NCBI RefSeq assembly: GCF_003855495.1
Contig: NZ_CP034086.1
Coordinates: 2,703,501-2,767,500, forward strand
DNA: 64,000 nt
Direction: 5' to 3'
Source: Methylocystis rosea
Lineage (GTDB): Bacteria; Pseudomonadota; Alphaproteobacteria; Rhizobiales; Beijerinckiaceae
Shown here in pieces: positions 1 through 9,018 of this stretch; within the stretch, counting starts at the first letter, position 1; each line of letters begins with the position of its first letter. The notes under the pieces were generated by a model. It saw only the letters and a program-made list of their open reading frames with translations. It did no database searches and was not told where the DNA came from. The translations under genes and the position numbers were made by a program.

Positions 1-443
1 TCAAGCTCCGAGCCCGCCCGGGTCACGATGGCGTAGGTCGTCCGGTAATAGGGATTGGTGGTCTGCACGAGGTCATTGCCCTGCGGCATGCCGAGGATGA
101 CGTCGCAAAGATGCGCGTTGAGCGTGTTGCGCACAAAGCCCGTAGCGCCCGGATAATAAGTATAGGCGAGATCCTTGCCGAGCTTCTTGGCGAGGAATTC
201 GGCGATCTTGTTCTCGAAGCCTTCGCCCTTGTCGTTTGAAAAGGGAAGATTGTTCGGATCGGCGCACACGCGCAGCGTCTTGGGATCGACGAGTTCGATC
301 GAACCCTGATTGTCGTCGCCCTTGGCGCCGGCGTCGGGCCCCATATGCTGCGCCGAGGCGGGGGCCGCCACAAAGAGGATTGCGGCGGCCCAGCCCGTCG
401 AGAGCAGCGCGGAAAAACCGCGCCGATGCGTGAAGCGGATCAT
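1..443 (-). CDS. xoxJ: XoxJ, periplasmic binding-protein-like partner of lanthanide methanol dehydrogenase (partial)
   Basis: The gene runs off the left edge, so only about the first 147 residues are present. It starts at an ATG (443-441) with a signal peptide ending near ASAQ. The mature part contains TLRVCADPNNLPFS and a following GEGFENKIAEFL stretch, the typical opening of the MxaJ/XoxJ branch of solute-binding proteins. Family members sit beside xoxF and xoxG and are thought to help activate or assemble the PQQ-dependent methanol dehydrogenase in the periplasm. It lies 18 bp downstream of xoxG on the same strand, so it is probably cotranscribed. The C-terminal half cannot be judged here. 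Confidence 0.88.
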   Translation of the reverse strand, partial: MIRFTHRRGFSALLSTGWAAAILFVAAPASAQHMGPDAGAKGDDNQGSIELVDPKTLRVCADPNNLPFSNDKGEGFENKIAEFLAKKLGKDLAYTYYPGATGFVRNTLNAHLCDVILGMPQGNDLVQTTNPYYRTTYAIVTRAGSEL

Positions 444-461
444 GCGATCGTTTCGACGCTC

Positions 462-971
462 CTACTTCTGATTCATGCACTCGGTCTCGGCCTTGGCGAA
501 GGCCTCCGGGCGGTCTTCCTTTTTCCCCGGACGGCCGGGCTCGATGGCGCCGGTCGAGAGGGCGCGCAGATAGACATAGAGATCGTCGATGTAGCAGGAG
601 GCGTTCTTGTTGTCGGCGAAGGCCGGCATAACGCTGTTGCCGTTCTGGCGGCCGCCGATGACGATGCCGGCGAACTCGGCATAGTCGAACCGCTTCACCG
701 AATCCTTGAGCGCCGGCGCATAGGTCGAGCCGCCGCCATTGGGGCCGTGGCAGACGTGGCATTCCGCGTGATAACGGCGATAGCCGGAGAAGGTGTACCA
801 GTCCACCTTGCCGTCGGGGCCGACGTTGAAGGTGGGGTCGCCTTTGGCGTCGAAATATTTGCCGTCGGTCGATTTGACGGCCTTGGGGTCTCCCGGCGCC
901 TCGGCCATTGCGGAGGTCCCCACGCACATGATGACGCCCAGAGCCAACGCTCCGGCAAGCGACGATCTCAT
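462..971 (-). CDS. xoxG: XoxG, cytochrome c(L)-type electron acceptor of XoxF
   Basis: This 169-residue protein has a signal peptide (MRSSLAGALALG to MAEA) and one c-type heme site, CHVCH, in the stretch RYHAECHVCHGPNGGG. The length and the single heme fit the c(L)/XoxG family, which takes electrons from the PQQ of methanol dehydrogenase in the periplasm. The start at 971 was chosen because it begins the signal peptide and follows a purine-rich GAGAGAGGTA. It lies between xoxF and xoxJ on the same strand, in the usual order. A strong hairpin separates it from xoxF and may set the relative levels of the two messages. Confidence 0.92.
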   Translation of the reverse strand: MRSSLAGALALGVIMCVGTSAMAEAPGDPKAVKSTDGKYFDAKGDPTFNVGPDGKVDWYTFSGYRRYHAECHVCHGPNGGGSTYAPALKDSVKRFDYAEFAGIVIGGRQNGNSVMPAFADNKNASCYIDDLYVYLRALSTGAIEPGRPGKKEDRPEAFAKAETECMNQK

Positions 972-1018
972 TACCTCTCTCCTTGGTCTCTTCTCTTCCC
1001 ACACAGTGTAAACGCCGA

Positions 1019-1050
1019 CGCTCGGCGGCACCTTGACGGTGCGCCGAGCG
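1019..1050 (-). terminator. Stem-loop between xoxF and xoxG
   Basis: CGCTCGGC, one bulged G, then GCACC (1019-1032) pairs with GGTGC plus GCCGAGCG (1038-1050) around a TTGAC loop, giving a 13-bp stem. In the minus-strand transcript it lies just after the xoxF stop and before xoxG. The T-run (GGCTTTTT) is on the plus-strand side, so for xoxF it is not a standard intrinsic terminator. It may work as a leaky terminator or as a 3'-end stabiliser of the xoxF message. Confidence 0.55.
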
Positions 1051-1077
1051 CCGGCTTTTTATTGCTTCGCGTCTTGC

Positions 1078-2886
1078 TTAGTTTGGCAGAGCGAAGACAG
1101 TCAAGACGCCGCCAAGAGCCGTATAATTGGCCAGCGACGCGTAGTTGCCCACGGCGCCGAGTCCCTCGTTGCTCTTGGAGAGGCCAGCCGCCAAGCCGAT
1201 GCCGGCCCAGCCGCCAACGCCCGAGAGCACCGCGACATACTGCTTGCCGCCGGACTCATAGGTGGTGACGTTGCCGATGATTCCCGACGGAGTCTTGTAC
1301 TTATAGAGCTCCTTGCCGGTCTTGGTGTCGACGGCCTTCAGATAGCCCTCGAGCGTGCCGTAGAAGGTGACGCCGCCGTCCGTCGACGTGGCGCCGCCCC
1401 AGACCGAGAACTGCTCCTTATTGGACCAGACGATCTTGCCGACCTTGGCGTCCCAGGCGATGAAGTTGCCGGTGTGGGTCTCGCCCTTGTCCTTGCCCGC
1501 CGGGAACATTTCCAGCGTCGCGCCGACGTAGGGCTGGCCCGCCGTATAGCTCACGCGGAACGGCTCATAGTCCATGCAGACATGGTTGGTCGGCACCAGG
1601 AACAGTCCCGTCGTCGCGTCGTAGCTCGCCGGCTGCTGGTCCTTGGAGCCAAGCGCCGCCGGGCAGACATATTGCGTATTGACGTCTTCGCCGTTCTGCT
1701 CGGTCGAATATTTCGCCACGCCGAGCGGACGGCCATAGGTCTTGGAGTTCTTGTCCATATCGACCTTGCTCGCCCAGTTCACCGCCGGATCAAATTTCTC
1801 GGCGACGAGCAGCTCGCCGGTGACGCGGTCAAGCGTATAGGCGAAGCCGTTGCGGTCGAAGTGGACGAGAGTCTTGCGCTTCTGGCCGCCCATGTCCTGG
1901 TCAGCGAGAATCATCTCGTTGATGCCGTCATAGTCCCACTCGTCGTGGGGCGTCATCTGGTAAACCCACTTCGCCTTGCCGGTGTCGAGGTCGCGCGCCC
2001 AGATGGTCATCGACCAGCGATTGTCGCCCGGACGCTGCTTGGGGTTCCAGGTCGAGGGATTGCCCGAGCCGTAGTAGACGAGATTGAGGTCCGGATCGTA
2101 GCTGTACCAGCCCCAGGTGGTGCCGCCGCCGATCTTCCACTGATCGCCTTCCCAAGTCGTGATCCCTGAGTCCTTCTCGACCGGCTTGCCGAGATGGGTG
2201 GTCTTGCCCGGCTCGATGAGCGTGTCCGCGTCGGGGCCCATCGAATAGCCGCGCCACACCTGCTGGCCGGTCTTCACGTCATAGGCCGTGATGTGGCCGC
2301 GCACGCCGAATTCGCCGCCGGCGATGCCCACGAACACCTTGTCCTTGAAGACATGCGGCGCCGCGGTCGAGGTCTGGCCCTTGGAGGGGTCGCCGTTCTT
2401 GACCGACCAGAGGAGCTTGCCGGATTTGGCGTCGAGCGCGACGAGCGTGGTGTCGGCCTGCGCCAAGAAAATCTTGCCGTCGCCATAGGCGAGACCGCGG
2501 TTGACCGTGTCGCAGCACATCACCGGCACGACCGACGGATCTTGCTTGGGCTCGTATTTCCAGAGGATCTTGTGGTCCGGATCCTTCAGGTCGAGCGCAT
2601 AGACGTTGTTGGGGAACGGCGTATGCAGATACATGACGTCGCCGATGACGAGCGGCGCGCCTTCATGGCCGCGCAGAACGCCGGTCGAAAACTGCCACGC
2701 CGGCGCGAGCTTGCCGACGTTCTCGGTCGTGATCTGCTTAAGAGCGGAATGGCGCAGGTTGGCGTAATCACCCGTCGGCATCACCCACTGCTTGGGGTCT
2801 TTCTGCAGGGTCTGCAAATCGTCGGCCTTCGCCGCGCCGGCGAGCGCGAGTACGGCCACCGAAGTCGACAACAACAGTTTATGCAT
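1078..2886 (-). CDS. xoxF: XoxF, lanthanide-dependent PQQ methanol dehydrogenase
   Basis: This is a 602-residue periplasmic quinoprotein that oxidises methanol. The signal peptide is [21 protein letters not shown]. An eight-bladed propeller with repeated W-docking motifs follows, and an adjacent CysCys pair lies at 124-125 (VMCCDTVN). The decisive motif is HDEWDYDG: catalytic Asp318 is followed two residues later by Asp320, the extra acid that binds a lanthanide. Calcium enzymes (MxaF) have Ala there. The sequence looks like the XoxF5 clade. The start at 2886 has an ideal AGGAGG eight bases upstream. xoxG and xoxJ follow on the same strand. The 291-bp region upstream is divergent with the zinc hydrolase gene and should carry the promoter. 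Confidence 0.97.
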   Translation of the reverse strand: MHKLLLSTSVAVLALAGAAKADDLQTLQKDPKQWVMPTGDYANLRHSALKQITTENVGKLAPAWQFSTGVLRGHEGAPLVIGDVMYLHTPFPNNVYALDLKDPDHKILWKYEPKQDPSVVPVMCCDTVNRGLAYGDGKIFLAQADTTLVALDAKSGKLLWSVKNGDPSKGQTSTAAPHVFKDKVFVGIAGGEFGVRGHITAYDVKTGQQVWRGYSMGPDADTLIEPGKTTHLGKPVEKDSGITTWEGDQWKIGGGTTWGWYSYDPDLNLVYYGSGNPSTWNPKQRPGDNRWSMTIWARDLDTGKAKWVYQMTPHDEWDYDGINEMILADQDMGGQKRKTLVHFDRNGFAYTLDRVTGELLVAEKFDPAVNWASKVDMDKNSKTYGRPLGVAKYSTEQNGEDVNTQYVCPAALGSKDQQPASYDATTGLFLVPTNHVCMDYEPFRVSYTAGQPYVGATLEMFPAGKDKGETHTGNFIAWDAKVGKIVWSNKEQFSVWGGATSTDGGVTFYGTLEGYLKAVDTKTGKELYKYKTPSGIIGNVTTYESGGKQYVAVLSGVGGWAGIGLAAGLSKSNEGLGAVGNYASLANYTALGGVLTVFALPN

Positions 2887-3177
2887 GAGCTTTTCCTCCT
2901 GACGACGCCCGGGGCGCATTTTTATGCGCCGCCGCCGACGTCGTGCCTCCTAGGCGCCTCGACATTGGGAAGGCGATTTCCGTTTATGTCTCATGCCGGC
3001 GGGACAAAACGTCCGCCAGCGGCGAGAAGCTCCCGGTTCCCGTCCGGAAGACATCTTTTAACTCGGAAACGGCGGGATAATATGTCGCTAGCTCTTGAAT
3101 CGCAATCGCAAAAAACAATGGCGCGGCCGTGCGATGCGGCGCATCGGCCTGCCCATGAAACAGTCAAGGCGAACAAC

Positions 3178-4101
3178 ATGTTGCGTCGCATGCTGGCGCT
3201 TGTCGCGGCGCTCGCGCCGCTTGTCGCCGGGAACCCCGCCCGCGCCTTTTCCTTAAGCGAAATCGCCCCCGGGGTTTACGCGCATCAGGGCGAAACTTCC
3301 CTCATGACCCGGGAAAATGCGGGCGACATCGCCAATCTCGGCGCCATCGTCGGGGACGAAGCAGTCGCGGTGATCGACACCGGCGGCAGCCTGATCGAAG
3401 GCCGCGCCTTCCTCGCGGCGCTGCGCGAAAAGACGCAAAAGCCCATTCGCTACGTCATCAACACCCACGCCCATCCCGACCATACGTTCGGCAATGGCGC
3501 CTTCGTCGAGACCGGCGCGACCTTCGTCGGACACAAAAATCTGCCGCGCGCGCTGGCGGCGCGTGGGCCGCATTATCTTTCTGCGTTCCGCGCGCAGATG
3601 GGCGACGCGCTCGACGGCGTCACGATCGTGGCGCCGACGGTGACCGTTGGCGAGACGCTGACGCTCGATCTCGGCCATCGCGAGATCGTGCTGCAGGCGT
3701 GGCGCACGGCGCACAGCGAATGCGATCTGACCCTTCTCGATCCAAAGAGCGGCGTGCTCTTTTCCGGCGATCTGCTCTTTCTCCAACATGTGCCGGTCGT
3801 CGACGGGAGCCTGCTGGGCTTTCTCGACGTCGCCGACAGGCTCGCGGCCATCGAGGCGACTCAGGTCGTCGCCGGCCACGGACCCGTCCCCGCGCCCTGG
3901 CCGAAGGCGCTGGAAGACCAGCGCGCCTATCTGATGCGGCTCACCGCCGATCTTCGCGCCGCGATCAAGAAGGGCGAGGGCGTCGCGGCGGCGGCCAAGG
4001 ACGCCGGCTCAGAGGAGCGCGAGAAATGGCGGCTCTTCGACGATTACAACGCCCGCAACGCCACGGCGGGATTCGCCGAGCTGGAATGGGAAGGGCCGTG
4101 A
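3178..4101 (+). CDS. Quinoprotein-associated periplasmic zinc metallohydrolase (SoxH-like, MBL fold)
   Basis: This is a 307-residue exported metallo-beta-lactamase-fold protein. The signal peptide starts at MLRRMLALVAALAPLV, and the start at 3178 was chosen to keep it N-terminal. The zinc motif NTHAHPDHTFGN is clear, followed by WRTAHSECDLTLLD, FSGDLLF and VVAGHGPV, which supply the remaining ligands. It matches the family often called quinoprotein relay system zinc metallohydrolase, found beside PQQ dehydrogenases and SoxYZ-like carriers. It is divergent from xoxF and about 200 bp ahead of the SoxYZ-like gene. An in-frame ATG at 3082 would add 32 residues and spoil the signal peptide. The substrate is unknown. 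Confidence 0.85.
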   Translation: MLRRMLALVAALAPLVAGNPARAFSLSEIAPGVYAHQGETSLMTRENAGDIANLGAIVGDEAVAVIDTGGSLIEGRAFLAALREKTQKPIRYVINTHAHPDHTFGNGAFVETGATFVGHKNLPRALAARGPHYLSAFRAQMGDALDGVTIVAPTVTVGETLTLDLGHREIVLQAWRTAHSECDLTLLDPKSGVLFSGDLLFLQHVPVVDGSLLGFLDVADRLAAIEATQVVAGHGPVPAPWPKALEDQRAYLMRLTADLRAAIKKGEGVAAAAKDAGSEEREKWRLFDDYNARNATAGFAELEWEGP

Positions 4102-4168
4102 GCATGACTTTGTCACGTGACGGCGAGCGGGGTTCACGCTTATCTTGCCAGTAGATCAGCGCTCTTGC

Positions 4169-4285
4169 CGTCATTGCGAGGAGCTTTATTCGAAGTCGGG
4201 TATACCCGACTTCGCAAGAAACCGACGCAGCAATCCAGAGCCGGGGCGCCTTTCGATGGATTGCTTCGCGACGCTCGCAATGACG
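4169..4285. repeat. REP-like palindromic element with a perfect inner palindrome
   Basis: Perfect 12-bp outer arms CGTCATTGCGAG (4169-4180) and CTCGCAATGACG (4274-4285) enclose inner arms GCAATCCA and TGGATTGC. Between 4191 and 4214 lies a perfect 24-bp palindrome, CGAAGTCGGGTA followed by its reverse complement. The outer sequence resembles dispersed repeats common in alphaproteobacterial genomes. It occupies nearly the whole gap between the zinc hydrolase and SoxYZ-like genes. Confidence 0.75.
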
Positions 4286-4308
4286 AAGTTGTTAGGAGAA
4301 TGCCGGAT

Positions 4309-5094
4309 ATGAACACAGCAGCCCGTTCCGCCGCCGGCGCCCTCTTCGCGCTTCTTTCGACCGCGGCCCTCGCCCAAACCGCCCCCGACCCCTGGCCGGA
4401 ACTCGTCGTCGACATTTTCCACAGCCGCCCGATCGCGGCCGCCGACGGCGTCGTAACGCTCGAGGCGCCAGCGCGGGCGGAAGACGCGGCGATCGTGCCG
4501 ATGACCATGCGCTTTTCCCACCCGACGCAGATCAAAGTCGCGACGCTGGTCATCGACCAGAACCCGATGCCGATGGCGGCGGCCTTCACGCTCGGCGACA
4601 CATCCGGCGTCGGCTTCATTGAAACCCGCGTGCGGGTCAATTCCTATTCCAACGTCCATGCGGTGGCGGAGACGAGCGACGGCAAACTGCGCGCCGACGC
4701 CAAATTCGTCAAAGCCTCGGGCGGCTGTTCGGCGCCCGCCGTCAAGGATCAGGACGAGGCGGTCGCCAATATCGGCAAGATGAAATATCGCGAGTTCAAG
4801 AGCGCCGATCCGGCGAAGCGCGAAGCGCAGATCATGATCCGCCACCCCAACGCCTCCGGCATGCAGATGGACCCGGTCTCGCGCGCCTATCTGCCGGCGC
4901 ATTTCATCGACTCTGTCGAAGTCTTTCAGGGCGAGACGCCGATCTTCAAGATGGAAGGCGGCATCTCGCTCTCGGAAGACCCGACCTTCCGCTTCACCTA
5001 TGCGCCGAACGGCGCGAAGACGATCCGCGTCGAAGCGCATGACAACAAGGGCGGCGTCTACAAGGGCGAATGGCCGATCGGCGAAGCGTCATAG
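4309..5094 (+). CDS. Quinoprotein dehydrogenase-associated SoxYZ-like carrier protein
   Basis: This 261-residue secreted protein has a signal peptide (MNTAARSAAGALFALLSTAALAQ). The N-terminal half resembles SoxY and carries KASGGCSAP; its cysteine corresponds to the swinging-arm cysteine that carries sulfur adducts in SoxY. The C-terminal half resembles SoxZ (IMIRHPNASGMQMDP, YLPAHFIDSVEVF). So it is a natural SoxY-SoxZ fusion of the kind found beside PQQ dehydrogenases. The start at 4309 is preferred over 4300 because AGGAG at 4294-4298 is correctly spaced only for the former. The actual cargo in methylotrophs is not established. Confidence 0.87.
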   Translation: MNTAARSAAGALFALLSTAALAQTAPDPWPELVVDIFHSRPIAAADGVVTLEAPARAEDAAIVPMTMRFSHPTQIKVATLVIDQNPMPMAAAFTLGDTSGVGFIETRVRVNSYSNVHAVAETSDGKLRADAKFVKASGGCSAPAVKDQDEAVANIGKMKYREFKSADPAKREAQIMIRHPNASGMQMDPVSRAYLPAHFIDSVEVFQGETPIFKMEGGISLSEDPTFRFTYAPNGAKTIRVEAHDNKGGVYKGEWPIGEAS

Positions 5095-5103
5095 AGCGCT
5101 TCC

Positions 5104-5177
5104 CGATCACATTGAACAATGTGATCGATAGGAATCGGTCAAAATCATTGGAGCAGGTTGTCATCGAAAACCTGCTC
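5104..5177. terminator. Two hairpins between convergent genes
   Basis: CGATCACATTG (5104-5114) pairs with CAATGTGATCG (5117-5127) across AA. GAGCAGGTT (5151-5159) pairs with AACCTGCTC (5169-5177). They fill the 93-bp gap between the SoxYZ-like gene (plus) and the cytochrome gene (minus), so they may end transcription from both sides. There is no long T-run, and the first may equally be a dispersed repeat. Confidence 0.5.
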
Positions 5178-5187
5178 AAGGCCGCGC

Positions 5188-5499
5188 TCAATAGGTCGTG
5201 GCGAGATAATCGACGATCGCGGCTGCGTCGGGCTCGTCGATCTGCGCATGGTAGGACGCGATCATCTTCTTGACGACGCCTTCCCAGAACGCCCGGCCCA
5301 TCTTCGGCGGCTGGCGCTCGATATAGTCGACCGAGTGGCAGGCGGCGCAATTGTTCTGCGCGGTTTCCTGTCCCGGTCCGGCGCGCAACGTCGCCGTCTC
5401 TTCCGGCAGCGCATAGGTCAGCGTCTCGGCGGCGCCGAGCGCTGGGGCGAGAGACGCCGCCGTCGCCATCAGGATGATCGTTTTGCGAAAGCGCGGCAT
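5188..5499 (-). CDS. sorB: Sulfite dehydrogenase cytochrome c subunit (SorB-like)
   Basis: This 103-residue exported mono-heme cytochrome has a signal peptide ending near LGAAE and the heme motif CAACH in NNCAACHSVDYIERQPP. A C-terminal methionine, in KKMIASYHAQID, may be the sixth ligand. The size and the HSVDYIE stretch fit the small cytochrome that takes electrons from the SorA molybdenum subunit. It lies 7 bp downstream of that gene on the same strand, so the two form an operon. A generic small class I cytochrome is the alternative. Confidence 0.8.
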   Translation of the reverse strand: MPRFRKTIILMATAASLAPALGAAETLTYALPEETATLRAGPGQETAQNNCAACHSVDYIERQPPKMGRAFWEGVVKKMIASYHAQIDEPDAAAIVDYLATTY

Positions 5500-5506
5500 G
5501 TTTTCG

Positions 5507-6727
5507 TTAGACCGCCTCTATCCGAACCGTCTCCACCACGTGCCGCATATAACCGGCGTGGTTCCATAAGGGCGCCAAGGGCTGCGACTGGCCGGCGCGA
5601 TTGACGGCGCGGGATTTCAAATGATGGACGCCGGGCCGCAGCGACAATTCGGTCCGCCATTCTCGGAAGGAATAGCGGCCAAGATCCTCCCCGAGCCGAG
5701 CCGCGGTCCAGTTCGCGCCGTCGTCGGCTGAGAGCAGCACGGCTTCGATCCCATGGCCGCCGTCGAAGGCGATGCCCCTGACTTCGAAGGCGACATGCGC
5801 CGCGACCTTCGCGTCTTCGGCCGGCCGCGTTATAAAACTACGGACATTGAGCCGCTTGATCGGCCGCGTCGCCCCCTTTGGCGCGCCGGGCGTGGCGCAG
5901 ACGCAGTCATTGTCGGGGATGCGATAGGCGCTCGACATCCAGAAGCCGCTAAAATCGCTGTCGAGCACCTCGATGTCGTTGAGGTGCTTCACCCAATAGG
6001 TCCCGTAGCAGCCGGGAACCACCAGCCGCAACGGGAAGCCGTTGAGCCAGGGCAGGTCTTCGCCATTCATGGCGTAAGCGAGCATCACTTCGCCGTCGCC
6101 GGCATGGCCGAGGTCGAGCGCCTTGACGAAATCCGGCGTCTCCGGCGCCACTGGCGCGTCGAGTCCGTTGAAGGCGACGGACTGAGCGCCCGGCTTCGGG
6201 CCGGCCTTTTCGAGCAGCGTTTTGAGCGCGACGCCGCGCCAGCGGGCGTTGCCCATTGCGCCATGGCCAAATTGTCCGCCGCCGACGCGCGGCTCGACGA
6301 AGCCGCGGCTGTTGCCCGAACATTGATTGACGGCGACGATCTCGACGGGCTCGAAGTCGCGCTTGAGCGCTGCGAGCGAGAGCGACAGCGGCGTCTCGAC
6401 ATGGCCCCGCACCTCGAGGCGAAAGGCTTCCGGATCAATGCTGAGCGGGACGCCGGCGAGGTGATAGCGGACGAAAAAGGCGTCGTTGGGCGTCAGCACG
6501 CCTTCGTCGTAAACGGAGAAAGGGGTTTCGAGTTGAGGCGGCCTGACGGTCTGCTCGATCAGCGCCCGCTTCCCGGGGTAGCGCACGAGGGGCCGGTCGC
6601 CATTGGCGAACCCCAGCCGCGCGCCTTCCGCCGAGAACGCTCCCCGTCCATTAAACGAGGAGAGCGCTGCGAGGCCGAGGCTTGCGCCTCGCAGAAACGA
6701 TCGCCTGCTCGTGGCTCGGGGCATCAT
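5507..6727 (-). CDS. sorA: Sulfite dehydrogenase molybdenum subunit (SorA-like, SUOX family)
   Basis: This is a 406-residue oxidoreductase of the sulfite oxidase fold. It starts with a Tat signal (RRSFLRGASLGLAAL), as expected for a protein exported with its molybdopterin cofactor already bound. The conserved VNQCSGNSRG motif provides the cysteine that ligates molybdenum. The C-terminal Ig-like dimerisation domain is also present (SADDGANWTAARLGEDLG, VHHLKSRAVNRAGQSQP). It should oxidise sulfite to sulfate in the periplasm and pass electrons to the cytochrome encoded just downstream. Its position beside the xox and SoxYZ-like genes suggests a local theme of periplasmic oxidation with sulfur chemistry. 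Confidence 0.87.
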   Translation of the reverse strand: MMPRATSRRSFLRGASLGLAALSSFNGRGAFSAEGARLGFANGDRPLVRYPGKRALIEQTVRPPQLETPFSVYDEGVLTPNDAFFVRYHLAGVPLSIDPEAFRLEVRGHVETPLSLSLAALKRDFEPVEIVAVNQCSGNSRGFVEPRVGGGQFGHGAMGNARWRGVALKTLLEKAGPKPGAQSVAFNGLDAPVAPETPDFVKALDLGHAGDGEVMLAYAMNGEDLPWLNGFPLRLVVPGCYGTYWVKHLNDIEVLDSDFSGFWMSSAYRIPDNDCVCATPGAPKGATRPIKRLNVRSFITRPAEDAKVAAHVAFEVRGIAFDGGHGIEAVLLSADDGANWTAARLGEDLGRYSFREWRTELSLRPGVHHLKSRAVNRAGQSQPLAPLWNHAGYMRHVVETVRIEAV

Positions 6728-6766
6728 ACGCGTCCGGCGCCTTGCAGCGATTGCGTGGCTAGACCG

Positions 6767-6907
6767 TCAGGAGCCCCAAATCGTCAGCGCCGCGCATAGC
6801 GCGAAGGGCAGCGTCGCAAGCGCGAGAACGCTCGTAACGCACAAAAACCGCGCCGTTTCGCTCGCCTCTCTCGGAGCCGCCTTGTCCTGCCAGTTGATGA
6901 ACGCCAT
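6767..6907 (-). CDS. Small single-span membrane protein, 46 residues
   Basis: A short reading frame begins MAFINWQDKAAPREASE and ends in a hydrophobic segment finishing LTIWGS. Residues about 21-43 could form one membrane helix. The start is preceded by AAGGGG six bases upstream, codon choice is GCG/CTG-rich like its neighbours, and the stop lies 39 bp before sorA on the same strand. I do not recognise the family. It could be an accessory of the sulfite dehydrogenase or of a membrane electron-transfer complex. Chance cannot be excluded at this length. Confidence 0.5.
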   Translation of the reverse strand: MAFINWQDKAAPREASETARFLCVTSVLALATLPFALCAALTIWGS

Positions 6908-7032
6908 CACGATCCCCTTACAATTCCACCCGGGGCCGCTGTCTTTGGCTCAGCAGAAGACGCGCCCGCATAGAAACGCGCGAGGCGGCGAATCGTTGCA
7001 GCATCGTTAAAAAAGCTGAAACGCCGGCTCTG

Positions 7033-8955
7033 TCACCGACGCGCGGCAGCGACCGGCGCCCGGCGGCGCTGGGTCGGCGGGGGCGCGGGCGCGGCGCTTT
7101 CGCTGAACAGTTCGGCGAGTTTTTCAGTCATGGCGCCGCCCAACTCCTCGGCGTCGACGATCGTCACCGCGCGCCGGTAATAGCGGGTGACGTCATGGCC
7201 GATGCCGATGGCGATGAGTTCGACCGGCGACTTGCTCTCGATCTCGTGGATGATTTGGCGCAGGTGCCGTTCGAGATAGTTTCCCGCGTTAACCGAAAGC
7301 GTTGAATCGTCGACCGGCGCGCCGTCCGAGATCATCATCAGGATGCGCCGCTGCTCGGTGCGCGCGAGCAGCCGACGATGTGCCCAATCGAGAGCTTCGC
7401 CGTCGATATTCTCTTTCAACAGCCCTTCCCGCATCATCAGGCCGAGGTTGCGTCTGGCGCGGCGCCAGGGCGCGTCGGCGGCCTTATAGATGATGTGGCG
7501 GATGTCGTTGAGGCGTCCGGGATTGGCAGACTTCCCTTCGGCGATCCAGGCCTCGCGAGACTGGCCGCCCTTCCAGGCGCGGGTGGTGAAGCCGAGGATC
7601 TCGACCTTGACGCCGCAGCGCTCCAGCGTGCGCGCCAGAATGTCGGCGCAGGTGGCCGCGACCGTGATCGGGCGCCCGCGCATCGAGCCGGAATTGTCCA
7701 GAAGCAGCGTCACCACCGTGTCGCGAAAGTCCATGTCCTTTTCGCGCTTGAACGAGAGCGGCTGCTGGGGATCGATGATGATCCGCGGCAGTCGCGCGGG
7801 ATCGAGCATGCCTTCCTCGAGGTCGAACTCCCAGGAACGGCTCTGCTGCGCCATCAGCCGGCGCTGCAGCCGATTGGCCAGCCGTCCCACCACCGAGGAG
7901 AGATGCAGCAGCTGCTTGTCGAGATAGGCCCGCAGCCGGTCCAGCTCCTCGACGTCGCAGAGCTCCTCGGCGCGAATGATCTCGTCGAAGCGGGTGGTGT
8001 AGGCATGATAATCGGCGCCGGCGCGCTCGGCGGCGTTCGTCGCCGGGTGACGCGCTTCGGCAGCCTCTTCGGCGTCTCCGGCGTCGGCTTCTCGCTCGGT
8101 CTCGCCATAGGGCGCTTCCGCGGAGTCGCTTTCGCCTTCCTGCTCGGCGTCTTCCGCCGCGAGCGCGGTATCCATTTCGGCGGCGCTTTTCGACTCTTCG
8201 TCGTCCCGATCGTCGCTCTCGCTCTGGTCGGGATTTTGCGGCGCGTCCTCGCTTTCCTCGTCGGCGTTCGTCTCGTCCGGCGCTTCGCCGCTCGCCATAT
8301 CGAGATGCGAAAGCAGCTCGCGCACGATCTGGGCGAAAAGCTTCTGGTCCTCCACCGCCCCGGACAGTCGGTCGAGATCTGCGCCGGCGCGCTCTTCGAG
8401 AGTGTCGCGCCACAGCTCGACGATTTTCTGCGCGTGCTGCGGGGGATTGAGTCCCGTCAGGCGTTGGCGCGCGAGCAGCGCCAGCGCGTCTTCGAGCGGC
8501 GCATCGTCGCGGCCTTCGATCTGATCGGCGTGGCTGCGCTGATAGCGGTCGTCGAGCATTGCGCCGATATTCGCGGCGACGCCGGGCATTCGCATTGCGC
8601 CGATCGACTCGCAGCGCGCCTGCTCCAACGCGTCAAAGGCGGCGCGCGCGGCCATCGGTTCCGGCGCATAGCGCCGATGCAGCGCGTCGTCGTGACAGGC
8701 GAGGCGCAGCGCCAGGGAATCAGCTTGGCCGCGCAGAATCGCGGCGTCCTTTACGTTCAGCTTACGCGGCGGCTCGGTCAGCCGCGCCTTCGCCCCGTCG
8801 GCGCCGGCGATGAGCGAAGGCCGCTCCGGGGCAAAATTCACTTCGAGCGCTGGCGAGCGCGCCATGGCGCGCATGGCGCCGGCGACGGCGCGCTTGAACG
8901 GCTCCTGCGGCGCCTCCTTGGGCGAGGCGGGCCGTCGGTTTGTCGGGGCTGACAT
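7033..8955 (-). CDS. cobT: CobT, aerobic cobaltochelatase subunit
   Basis: This 640-residue protein has the CobT architecture: an N-terminal helical domain, a strongly acidic Asp/Glu/Ser linker (roughly residues 235-305), and a C-terminal von Willebrand A domain. The MIDAS metal site is visible as DNSGSMRG, with later [10 protein letters not shown]. CobT and CobS form the AAA-plus ring complex that works with CobN to insert cobalt into hydrogenobyrinate diamide in the aerobic cobalamin pathway. cobS lies upstream on the same strand with a small zinc-ribbon gene between them. No cobN is in the window. Confidence 0.93.
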   Translation of the reverse strand: MSAPTNRRPASPKEAPQEPFKRAVAGAMRAMARSPALEVNFAPERPSLIAGADGAKARLTEPPRKLNVKDAAILRGQADSLALRLACHDDALHRRYAPEPMAARAAFDALEQARCESIGAMRMPGVAANIGAMLDDRYQRSHADQIEGRDDAPLEDALALLARQRLTGLNPPQHAQKIVELWRDTLEERAGADLDRLSGAVEDQKLFAQIVRELLSHLDMASGEAPDETNADEESEDAPQNPDQSESDDRDDEESKSAAEMDTALAAEDAEQEGESDSAEAPYGETEREADAGDAEEAAEARHPATNAAERAGADYHAYTTRFDEIIRAEELCDVEELDRLRAYLDKQLLHLSSVVGRLANRLQRRLMAQQSRSWEFDLEEGMLDPARLPRIIIDPQQPLSFKREKDMDFRDTVVTLLLDNSGSMRGRPITVAATCADILARTLERCGVKVEILGFTTRAWKGGQSREAWIAEGKSANPGRLNDIRHIIYKAADAPWRRARRNLGLMMREGLLKENIDGEALDWAHRRLLARTEQRRILMMISDGAPVDDSTLSVNAGNYLERHLRQIIHEIESKSPVELIAIGIGHDVTRYYRRAVTIVDAEELGGAMTEKLAELFSESAAPAPPPTQRRRAPVAAARR

Positions 8956-9018
8956 GACGGAACTATATGCGCGCGGGCGCGCAAGGCCGCAAGCCGAAAG
9001 GCCCGATTGGCCGAAAGC

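Noticed and set aside
2194..3177. A long open frame on the plus strand running opposite xoxF into the zinc hydrolase gene
   Set aside because: It is the antisense of a highly conserved GC-rich gene; the true protein starts at the signal peptide at 3178.
5104..5127. The palindrome CGATCACATTG/CAATGTGATCG as a CRP-type operator
   Set aside because: It lies between two convergent gene ends, not in front of a start, so a terminator or dispersed repeat is more likely.
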